Source: Luzula sylvatica
Taxonomy: Eukaryota > Streptophyta > Magnoliopsida > Poales > Juncaceae
Length of the DNA: 64,000 nt
Assembly: GCA_946800325.1 (NCBI GenBank)
Contig: OX326956.1
Span: 10,395,167-10,459,166, forward strand
Direction: 5' to 3'
How positions within the stretch are numbered: the stretch's first letter is position 1; each line of letters begins with the position of its first letter. The notes beneath the pieces are model-generated. The model saw nothing but the letters and a program-made list of their open reading frames with translations. It was not told the DNA's origin and did no database searches. A program made the translations under genes and the position numbers. This document shows positions 58,101 through 64,000 of the stretch, piece by piece.

Positions 58101-60011
58101 GAATTTTTAGCATTACTCAGTGCTGTGCAAAAATGGAGACATTACCTAGAAGGTCAGTTTTTTATCATTAGAACTGACCATATTAGCCTCCAACATTTGC
58201 TAGGTCAGAGATTGAATCATGTGTTACAACATAAAGGATTATGTAAATTGGTTGGATTGGATTATAAAATTGAGTATAAAAAAGGAAGTGAGAATCGAGT
58301 TGCAGATGCTTTATCAAGAAGAGAACATCCAAACCCTAACTCACTTGAGGAAGAAGGACAAGAGTTTGTTTCACATGTCAATGCTGTCAGTGAGATTATT
58401 CCTCAGTGGATTGAAGAGATGAAGGAAAGTTACACAAATGATCCATGGATTCAAGAAATAATAAAGCATCCAGATCAAAATCCTGACTACACAAATCATC
58501 TAGGGGTAATAAGGTATAAAGGAAGATTGTGTGTAGGATCAGAAAAAGAATGGAGAACCAAAATTGTGCAAGAGCTCCATGATTCTTCCATTGGGGGGCA
58601 TTCTGGAATGCGAGGTACTTATCACAAGGTAAGAAAAATGTTTTTCTGGCCTAAAATGAAGGAGTTTGTTTATAATTGGGTTAGAGAATGTGATATTTGT
58701 CAAGAGAATAAGGGCGAAACAGTAAAAATTCCAGGACTCTTACAACCTATTGAGATTCCATCTAAACCCTGGCAAGGAATCTGCATGGATTTTATTACAG
58801 GACTTCCTAAATCCAATGGAAGAGAGGTGATCATGGTTATAGTGGATCGATTCACTAAGTTCAGCCACTTTTTCTCCCTAACTCACCCCTACAAGGCAAA
58901 AGATGTGGCCCAATTATTTTTGGAGAATGTATACAAGTTGCATGGGTTACCATCCAGTATCATCTCAGATAGAGACCCAATTTTTTGCAGTAGCTTTTGG
59001 AAAGAACTATTTGTGAAAATTGGAGTTAAACTCAACATGACCACGGCCTATCACCCCCAATCAGACGGCCAGTCTGAAAGAGTTAATCAGTGCATCGAAT
59101 CGTATCTGAGATGTATGGTTTCTAATTACCCTAAGAAATGGGTTTATATGCTCTCAATGGCAGAATTTTGGTATAATAATTCTTTCCACTCTTCGCTCAA
59201 TTTAACTCCTTTCGAAGCACTATATGGGTATAAACCAACCCTACTTGAGGTGAAAATGGAGGAAGCATTTCAAGTTAACTCAGTGGAAGAATTATTAAGA
59301 GAGAGAAAGGCTATTCAAGCTCAATTAGTGTTTCAACTTCAGCGAGCACAAGAAAAAATGAAAAAATATGCTGATGAGCATCGAAGTGAAAGATCATTTC
59401 AAGTTGGTGATTGGGTTTATTTGAAATTGCAACCCTATCGCCAGGTCTCAGTTCAAGAAAGGAAAAATAAGAAATTAAGTCCCAAATTTTATGGTCCATT
59501 CGAAGTTTTAGAGAAAATTGGGGAAATGGCCTATAAATTAAACCTACCGGAAGGATCACAGATCCATCCGGTATTCCACGTCTCTCAATTGAAGAAGAAA
59601 ATAGGAACCAATCATAATCTCAACCCTAAATTGCCAATGATCGGACCAGAAGGAAAAATGCGAGTAGAACCGATTGCGATTGTATCTCGTGAGCCATATA
59701 AAAAGGGAAATGAAATGGGTGTACGAGTTCTAATCAAGTGGTCTAACCTGAGTGAAGATGAAACCACCTGGGAAGACTACGATGACCTCAGGGATAGATT
59801 TCCGATGTTCATTCTTGAGGACAAGAATCAATTCGAGAGGGCGGCAATGTCAGGTCCTCGAACATTAGGGATACTGGAGAAGTCCAGTGATAATAGTAAG
59901 AGAGAAGAGGAGTCTAACGAGGAGGGAAGAGGTAGTGGTTTAAGTGAAGGGCTGGATAAGGGCCCAGTGAGAAAAGAAATAAACGATGGGCTTTTCAAAG
60001 AACCCATATAA
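55185..60011 (+). CDS. Gypsy chromovirus gag-pol polyprotein, intact
   Basis: One frame of 1,608 residues. The N terminus (~1-80) is a charged coiled coil, then gag (AEFYFDVYRVPEDQKTKLSI; KAMEWYRGF). Zinc knuckle CYVCGEKWIVGHEC from 354; protease LLDSGSTHTFID (D441); RT with VFFDDILIYSK (D790, D791); RNase H ETDASDVGIGAVL (D936); integrase zinc finger GGHSGMRGTYH...CDIC (from 1139); integrase DD35E triad D1202, D1262, E1298; chromodomain ~1494-1545 (REPYKKG, VLIKWSNLSEDETTWEDYD). Chromodomains can steer integration to particular histone marks. All active-site residues looked for are present and no stop or frameshift is seen, so it may be competent. The last ~54 codons lie in the 3' LTR. The start is the first Met after the primer site. 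Confidence 0.96.
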   Translation: MKDTRSKLKAMEEMKAQVTRSQEEMNQRISRIESGLKELVVSTMKEQMGEVTKGVDERMERVELQLERLIRLSMGKEPSGGAGGSNQIPPSQISSGPPSDPRRNLPRQEEGQQGFLDHPRMGFQNDLNRGYRSYLPKNDFPIFRGSETQDWITKAEFYFDVYRVPEDQKTKLSILHFEGKAMEWYRGFIAQSAHPIWEVLKEELLGRFRKGGTPDPVEEFRKLHQSGKVEEYVDKFEVFKNRFKAENPLLNEEFYIKSFMLGLREDIRPMVKVLKPNTLNDAYDMAAEYELSLDSANKRNKGVFKEFSKGKDLIENSHKGREENVKHPVTWKKNPKRPWISHELYEQRKKNGECYVCGEKWIVGHECKNKSLYVLEVDGSIPENEIDEYEMEELEGNKIVKMKISQDQQALSLQTISNKPPTQAIIFQGYIGKNAISALLDSGSTHTFIDPKVLEGENCKISQTKPMVVMIANGDKMVSDSVCEDLQYSLEGHVFCDKMRVLNVKGHDVILGMDWLIKRGVMRVDWPLKRIEFENKGKMVNLQGGPPEIQELKFIEEDVDLQQELSKGSEVLFAQIFFTSNYSAQINSLAQDQTLTHNPEITEILKPYEDVFGDTVDLPPRRFCDHKIPLIPNAQPVNLRPYRYSYFQKIELEKIISELINSGTIQPSTGPFASPALLVKKKDGSWRLCVDYRKLNSITIKNKYPIPIIDDLLDQLRGARIFSKIDLKSGYHQIRMEEEDIPKIAFRTHEGLYEFNVMPFGLSNAPATFQTLMNTIFKPYLREFIIVFFDDILIYSKSWADHVEHLRITMEKLRENHLKAKMSKCEFGLHQIEYLGHIISENGVATDPNKIEAMKSWPIPKNIKALRGFLGLTGYYRKFIQGYGVISKPLTNLLKKNAFTWSAEAELAFQQLKTAMTTAPVLAMPDFNLPFELETDASDVGIGAVLMQKRKPIAFFSKSLGVKNQSLSTYEKEFLALLSAVQKWRHYLEGQFFIIRTDHISLQHLLGQRLNHVLQHKGLCKLVGLDYKIEYKKGSENRVADALSRREHPNPNSLEEEGQEFVSHVNAVSEIIPQWIEEMKESYTNDPWIQEIIKHPDQNPDYTNHLGVIRYKGRLCVGSEKEWRTKIVQELHDSSIGGHSGMRGTYHKVRKMFFWPKMKEFVYNWVRECDICQENKGETVKIPGLLQPIEIPSKPWQGICMDFITGLPKSNGREVIMVIVDRFTKFSHFFSLTHPYKAKDVAQLFLENVYKLHGLPSSIISDRDPIFCSSFWKELFVKIGVKLNMTTAYHPQSDGQSERVNQCIESYLRCMVSNYPKKWVYMLSMAEFWYNNSFHSSLNLTPFEALYGYKPTLLEVKMEEAFQVNSVEELLRERKAIQAQLVFQLQRAQEKMKKYADEHRSERSFQVGDWVYLKLQPYRQVSVQERKNKKLSPKFYGPFEVLEKIGEMAYKLNLPEGSQIHPVFHVSQLKKKIGTNHNLNPKLPMIGPEGKMRVEPIAIVSREPYKKGNEMGVRVLIKWSNLSEDETTWEDYDDLRDRFPMFILEDKNQFERAAMSGPRTLGILEKSSDNSKREEESNEEGRGSGLSEGLDKGPVRKEINDGLFKEPI
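59829..59847 (+). promoter_or_regulatory. Polypurine tract of the gypsy element
   Basis: The purine-rich GAGAGGGCGGCAA directly precedes the 3' LTR and lies within the polyprotein frame. The tract is imperfect (one TTC and two C). Confidence 0.55.
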
Positions 60012-60361
60012 GCCCTGTGAGTAATAAGTCCAACTGTGCGATACTGGAGAAGACTGGAGTGCTTAAAAGAGAGGAGAAGACACTAGCCGTTAAATCCGTA
60101 CAAGTCGTTGGATGTTTGTTATTTTACCTGCATTTACAAATAGTTACTGAATTACTGTTATAGGATTAGAGGAGTATAAATATCCTGAATAGTAATTGTT
60201 TTAGGGTTGTTGAATGTTATTTGTTTTCTCTACCTTTCTTTTCTCTTTTTCGTGTAATTACGATTTCACACTGAAATCGTAGAACTCTTGAATTCAATAA
60301 ATAAACTCTGAATTTGTTGAAGTTTGGTTCTTTGTGTGTTTGTTGTTTCAATTACCTGACA
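59848..60361 (+). repeat. 3' LTR of the gypsy element
   Basis: 514 bp; one substitution relative to the 5' LTR. Its first 164 bp are translated as the end of the polyprotein, where the substitution makes Phe here against Tyr in the 5' LTR copy. Confidence 0.97.
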
Positions 60362-61054
60362 TCGTTTAATGTTATGCAGCTGTGAACGTAAATCATGAGC
60401 ATTCGCCATTGAAGAGGAGGAGTAGGTTTTGAGAAGACAATCCCATGTCTGTGCAGATGTATGGCAGTGAAGAACTTGAGAGAGGGCTTTCTCAGTGAGA
60501 GACCCAAGAAGCCACCCAAGAATGAGCTGATCTTGCTGAATATAATCGCGATCAACAGTTGAAGAGGTTGAATTCGGGTCATAAGTGATAGGATCGTCGA
60601 GAAATTTCATTAGATTGTGACCACGCAAATGTGGTAGAATCTGCGATTTCCATAGTAGAAAATTGGACCCATCTAATTTGATTGGAATTGAATGTGGAAA
60701 AGAGACGATCTTGGTGGTCGAATTGCCAGATTCGAGAGTATACATGAGAGGAGAGAAATCTTGAGTTTCTTGAGGAGGGGGGGTTGAGGAGGGAAGAGCC
60801 GTTATAACGGTATATTTAAAGAGGAGAAAAGAGATGGAAAGATGATTTAGAAGAAGAAGAGGACTAAAGTGAATAATACGCTGAGTAAACGGGTTAGCGG
60901 GTTTAAATAAAATAGCCAGAATTGACGAATTGATGTGAGAGAGTAAAATGTGCGGAATGAGGAGACGAAGAGAGTGGTGGTGGGGTTTTGATGAAGAAGT
61001 GAGCGAGAGTATACTTACTGGAGAGTCCAGTAAAGTATGGGACCGGTACAGCAC
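60362..61054 (-). CDS. Copia polyprotein, N-terminal gag part (interrupted)
   Basis: 231 codons from the first Met at 61,054 to the gypsy insertion. The likely functional start is the later Met at 60,745 (MYTLESGNS), since the preceding ~103 residues are low-complexity Leu/Ser/His-rich and the conserved copia gag domain begins after it (IKLDGSNFLLWKSQILPHLR, then LGWLLGSLTEKALSQVL and AQTWDCLLKTYSSSS). The frame continues without change on the other side of the gypsy at 54,608 once one TCGTT copy is discounted. The frame that continues past 60,361 into the gypsy LTR is an artefact of the insertion. Confidence 0.88.
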
Positions 61055-61121
61055 AGGTACAGGTATAGAAAGAGATAGTTAATAAAGATATAGCACAGGT
61101 ACAGGTACCGGTACAGCACAA
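61040..61121. repeat. GGTACAG-rich repeats in the copia leader
   Basis: Between primer site and gag the leader has ACCGGTACAGCACAGGTACA near 61,042 and AGCACAGGTACAGGTACC near 61,092, two overlapping copies of a 17-24-bp repeat containing the palindromes ACCGGT and GGTACC. An RNA hairpin in the packaged leader is possible but unproven. Confidence 0.6.
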
Positions 61122-61148
61122 TTGAGTTGATGTGAAGATCGAATCCTT

Positions 61149-61160
61149 AATCTGATACCA
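61149..61160 (-). promoter_or_regulatory. Primer binding site of the copia element
   Basis: The minus strand reads TGGTATCAGATT immediately after the 5' LTR. It is complementary to the 3' end of initiator tRNA-Met for the first ten bases; the usual GC after TGGTATCAGA is replaced. Confidence 0.85.
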
Positions 61161-61595
61161 TATTAGAAATTATTTGTGTTATATTGCTTGTATTTTATTT
61201 GTGTAATTAAAGAAAGAAAGAGATGATTAAGCGTTCTTTAACAGAGAGAATTTCATTAGCTTTTCTTAAATTGATTACACTGATACATCCCAGCTATTTA
61301 TACTAATGAACTGATCTAATCCACTTAGCTAAAATTACTCACATCCATACACTTGGCACTTAGTAATTGAATCATAATACTTAGTGCTCTAACTAACTAT
61401 ATAACTGAAAAATAAAATAACAAAGAAAAGACTCGGCCCATTTCTTCAAATAAGCCCATCTGAGACTTAATAGTTAATAGCCCAGATTTACAAAGTACTG
61501 GAGAACGACCTCTTCAGATCGTTAAACACAAGCATCCTCTCCAGTGTGCATGACCTTACTGGAGACGTCGCTAATCCTGAAATTGAGCGTTAACA
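61161..61595 (-). repeat. 5' LTR of the copia element
   Basis: 435 bp; the minus strand begins TGTTAACGCTCAATTTCAGG and ends TTTCTAATA (the usual CA end has changed to TA). A TATAAATAG box lies at 61,294-61,302. Identical by eye to the 3' LTR. Confidence 0.96.
61294..61302 (-). promoter_or_regulatory. TATA box in the copia 5' LTR
   Basis: The minus strand reads TATAAATAG ~300 bp into the LTR, the expected U3/R promoter position. The same sequence is present in the 3' LTR. Confidence 0.6.
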
Positions 61596-61638
61596 CTAAT
61601 CAGATCCATCCTCGTCAAGTATCACGATATTCGCATCT
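61596..61638 (-). pseudogene. Terminal exon of an unidentified gene, hit by copia at its stop codon
   Basis: The minus strand has acceptor TTTGCACATCAG, then an open segment ending DANIVILDEDGSD and a TAG stop at 61,596-61,598. The stop lies within the CTAAT/ATTAG target duplication, so the insertion copied the stop codon. It joins in phase to the exon-like segment 61,866-61,937. The acidic C terminus gives no family assignment. Sequence on the far side of the copia (50,573 down) would be the 3' untranslated region, with a possible TTAAG|GTAATC splice donor at ~50,547. Confidence 0.4.
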
Positions 61639-61865
61639 CTGATGTGCAAACAAGATCAAACCAACAATGCAAAGAAAAAAATAGTAATAAACATATCATG
61701 ATGTATGCAGGCAACCTGTTCGACAAAATGTGATAATCTTAAAATTCAAAATAGGAAAAGTTCGAAAAAAAAGAATAGAAAAGTCAAATTAAGCTCAAAT
61801 TCAGTGAAGATTGTACAAAAAAGAGATCAAGAATCGAAATAATAAAAATTCTAGGAAATTAGTAC

Positions 61866-61937
61866 AATTCCATGAAACTTTGATCAGCAAATGGCTTGCT
61901 GATTTCCCTTAACAATTTTTCAGCATTGATTGTGTTG
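61866..61937 (-). pseudogene. Exon-like segment of the same unidentified gene
   Basis: An open minus-strand segment (INAEKLLREISKPFADQSFM) ending at a GGAATT|GTACTA donor. The frame continues into the terminal exon at 61,638 (phase 2). The acceptor is uncertain: a TTAAG at 61,938 keeps the frame open, while the better-looking ATTCAG at 61,951 adds a stop in this frame. A third donor-like site (CTAAGAA|GTAAGTATTCC) lies near 62,168, just before the next LTR. Confidence 0.35.
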
Positions 61938-61950
61938 CTTAATCAATTCT

Positions 61951-62183
61951 CTGAATTATCTTGCATCCGCATCAAATTTCATAAAGAGGCCCAAATTAGT
62001 GAAAACAATTAAGAAAAAGATCTTCAATAAAAAAAATCGAATGCAAATAAAATATCAGCTAAGAAGCAATCGCAAATGAGCAGGAGTTAAAAACAAAAAT
62101 CCAATGAACCAAGAAACAAATCAGTAAAAATGAAAACGAAAAATTCGTACATATATGGAATACTTACTTCTTAGTACATCTAT
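61951..62183. other. AT-rich, intron-like spacer
   Basis: Between the exon-like segment and the next LTR. A strong donor-like GTAAGTATTCC on the minus strand at its right edge suggests an intron. No other feature is seen. Confidence 0.35.
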
Positions 62184-62479
62184 TGTTAGAAGATTAAATG
62201 GAGGTGTCCATTGATAATGCAATGGAGATAGTTAACTAAAATTAGTTAGTGCTAATAGTGTTGTTAGTGGGTTTATAATGGATGGCTAAGATCGATTAGA
62301 TTAGTTTGTGTGTGATTTAGATTAAAGTTTAGACTAGTATAAATAGATATGTAATTTCTTCATGTAATTCAAGCAAGTTTAATCTAACAATTTTATCTTG
62401 TCTTCAATCTCTCTTTATCTCTTCAATTTATCTATCTTCTTAATATTTTCTTAATCCTCCATCTTTATCATATTTAACA
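62184..62479 (+). repeat. 5' LTR of a further copia-type element
   Basis: 296 bp beginning TGTTAGAAGATTAAATGG and ending CATATTTAACA, directly followed by a tRNA-Met-type primer site. The ends form the usual TGTTA...TAACA inverted pair. TATA box at 62,338 (TATAAATAG). It differs from the 435-bp LTR of the other copia element. Confidence 0.8.
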
Positions 62480-62493
62480 TGGTATCATGAGCC
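62480..62493 (+). promoter_or_regulatory. Primer binding site of the second copia-type element
   Basis: TGGTATCATGAGCC, close to the tRNA-Met complement TGGTATCAGAGC with one inserted base. Confidence 0.7.
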
Positions 62494-63169
62494 AAGAATA
62501 AGCAAACGCTTGATTAATTAGATCCTCTTATCTCTTTCTTCTATCTCTGATATATTAAATTCAAAAATTCTCTCAATTTCTTTTCTTCTCAAATCCAACA
62601 AAAAAATAAATTTCATTATTTTCCTTTTCTAAATTATTTTATCAATGGCAACACTGCCATGTGACTTGTGAGAAAACTTTCTAAAATTCTATCAAAAACA
62701 CTCCTTTCTTTTTCTATAGTAAAAAAAAAAAACCAACCTCACTCCCTCTCTCTCTCTATCGCTCTCTCTCTCTCTTAACTCACTCTCTCACTTTCTTCCT
62801 CCCCCAAATCCATCTCCCAGAATCAAGAACAGTGGGCTGCTAAGATCGTCGCTTCAACAAAATTCAACAAGCTGAAGATCGTCGTTTTTTTTTTTTTTTT
62901 TTCTCTCCGTTGATGCCAAGATCGCTGCTTACACAAATCCGAAGAGACTAGCGGGATTGATCGAGACAAGCGTACACGAAGGAAGTTCAGAAGGTTTCTC
63001 GTGCAGTGGGCTTGCCAATTGTAGCAAATCCAAAATCGGAACCCTAGTTTCGCCTAAACCCTAGACTCGACCGGGCCTCCTCTCACCCTTTTGTCGTCAG
63101 AAGGAAACCTTCGCCAGATTCCAAGTAAACACCGAACTACTGACCAAGACGAAAGAAAAAGTGCACAAA

Positions 63170-63700
63170 TTGACCGCTGCAGCAGTGGTCGTATTTGTGT
63201 ACCAGTGGTCATGCCAGTGCCGATACAAATAAGTGGTGGTACTTGCTTATCAGATATGTTTAATTGCTTGGCAGCATTTAACTAGTACCAAAACCGCGCA
63301 TTGCGTACCAGTAACTGTAACAAGTACCATTCTCGGCGAAATCAAACTCTGCCCCCTAAACCAATTCCACCTCCATTATCAGACCGGTGCCAATTTTCGG
63401 TATCAACATTTTCTTAATTCTGGTACCAAACCAGAATTGATTTTCAGTTCCGCTCAAAGCGGTATCAAACCTGGTGATAATTAAAACCCTAATTAAAAGC
63501 GGGTTCTCTTAAAAGGTACCGAAACCGGTACCGAACCAAATCTTTTCATTCAACCAAAACCGTTACTCTCGACATATCTACAAAACCGGTACCGAAACAA
63601 TTCCTTTCTTTCAACCGAGACATCTCAGCATATCATCGAAATCGGTACCGAATGTACCTCCCTGGTACCAACACTAGGTACATTGCCAAAACTGGTATAA
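63170..63700. repeat. GGTACC/ACCGGTACC-rich dispersed motif cluster
   Basis: At least fifteen occurrences of GGTACC, GGTACCGAA, ACCGGTACC or close variants (GGTATCAA, AGTACCA) in ~530 bp, on average every ~35 bp but not in strict tandem. Each lies among (A)ACC or TTC-rich phrases. The palindromic core could form hairpins or be a degenerate minisatellite. Function unknown. Confidence 0.6.
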
Positions 63701-63743
63701 AGTATTTTCTACTTATTAGTCTCTATTTCTTCTTCACGGTCCT

Positions 63744-63775
<32 letters not shown>

Positions 63776-64000
63776 TCCGTTAACCCGTTAACAATTACAA
63801 TTCTTACATCCATACCCCTGAAAATTCTAAAATTACATTTCCTAAACAAACTATCCCTAATTCTCCTCTTAATACATTCTAAATCTACTACTTCTACTCC
63901 AAAAACAAATTCTTCTTGCTTATATCCAGTTCAATATCCAGGAACTTTGTGGCATTAACATTCTTCTACAATCAAAATTACATATATGACCCTGTTTTCT

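Larger units (their letters stand above)
54614..60361 (+). mobile_element. Complete Ty3/gypsy chromovirus nested in the copia gag
   Basis: 5,748 bp with 514-bp LTRs (TGTCAGG...CCTGACA), tRNA-Met primer site, one long open polyprotein frame, and target duplication TCGTT at 54,609-54,613 and 60,362-60,366. The domain order protease-RT-RNase H-integrase and the C-terminal chromodomain place it in the chromovirus branch. The LTRs differ at one of 514 positions (A at 54,761, T at 59,995). It must be younger than the copia copy it interrupts. Confidence 0.97.
50574..61595 (-). mobile_element. Complete Ty1/copia LTR retrotransposon, split by a nested gypsy element
   Basis: Two 435-bp LTRs bound an element on the minus strand. 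The exact 5-bp target duplication is CTAAT at 50,569-50,573 and 61,596-61,600. A primer site TGGTATCAGA directly follows the 5' LTR and a polypurine tract precedes the 3' LTR. Without the 5,748-bp gypsy insertion and one TSD copy it would be about 5.27 kb, normal for plant copia. The LTRs appear identical by eye, so insertion was recent. The polyprotein order gag-protease-integrase-RT-RNase H identifies copia. Confidence 0.96.
62480..64000 (+). mobile_element. Leader or interior of the second copia-type element, running off the window
   Basis: After the primer site there is no gag frame for at least 1.5 kb; the longest frames (64 and 83 codons, 63,091-63,484) match no retrotransposon domain. 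The region contains CT-rich tracts (62,742-62,778), poly-T (62,885-62,902), a GGTACC-rich stretch, and T21A12 at 63,743-63,775. It may be a long untranslated leader, a non-autonomous (LARD/TRIM-like) element, or unrelated DNA next to a solo LTR. The missing 3' end prevents a decision. Confidence 0.4.

Noticed and set aside
60266..60361. Tail of the copia gag frame continuing to 60,266
   Set aside because: This part is antisense gypsy LTR sequence joined by the insertion; the true continuation is across the gypsy at 54,608.
62840..63484. Possible plant gene 5' end with frames of 64 and 83 codons
   Set aside because: No domain, no splice-joined continuation and internal GGTACC repeats; more likely leader of the LTR element, so only noted.

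Overview
The window is nuclear DNA of a flowering plant, probably a dicot. It is AT-rich and holds long arrays of a ~175-bp satellite, copia and gypsy LTR retrotransposons primed by initiator tRNA-Met, tRNA-derived SINEs, Helitrons with CTAG hairpin ends, a CACTA-type end, and intron-containing plant genes. There are no bacterial features (no operons, rRNA or CRISPR). All sequence comparisons here were made by eye.

1-38,560: satellite DNA of one superfamily. The monomer is ~175 bp and is built of three ~58-bp sub-repeats, each opening with a TGAAGnnTAACAC-like block. Array polarity flips several times: forward 1-13,000; reverse 13,001-18,215; a non-satellite island 18,216-20,085; forward 20,086-25,357; reverse 25,358-36,630; then forward 36,631-38,560 as a diverged subfamily (B). 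The first ~7.8 kb is a regular 7-monomer higher-order repeat (~1,226 bp). The next ~5 kb carries a ~1.98-kb higher-order repeat.

38,561-46,800: a mosaic of small elements. It includes a ~590-bp GATAC-rich DNA transposon with 8-bp target duplications, two copies of one SINE family with 16-bp target duplications, and a duplicated ~0.5-0.7-kb segment whose second copy preserves the empty site of one SINE. It also holds a two-exon PMEI/invertase-inhibitor-like gene (minus strand) with a duplicated promoter, an outlying block of subfamily B satellite, and two head-to-tail non-autonomous Helitrons.

46,793-50,568: a CACTA-like terminus with sub-terminal repeats, then a minus-strand, intron-containing fragment of a Mo25/CAB39 scaffold gene whose frame continues into an unrelated last exon. 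This looks like captured or decayed host gene sequence.

50,574-61,595: a complete minus-strand Ty1/copia element (435-bp LTRs, TSD CTAAT) that landed on the stop codon of an unidentified minus-strand gene tail. A complete plus-strand Ty3/gypsy chromovirus (54,614-60,361, 514-bp LTRs, TSD TCGTT) is nested inside its gag region. Both insertions are very young: the copia LTRs look identical and the gypsy LTRs differ at one base. The gypsy polyprotein is open and complete. The copia polyprotein is split by the gypsy and also lacks residues in integrase and RNase H.

61,601-64,000: remains of the interrupted gene, then the 5' LTR, primer site and long leader of another copia-type element that runs off the window, with a GGTACC-rich stretch.
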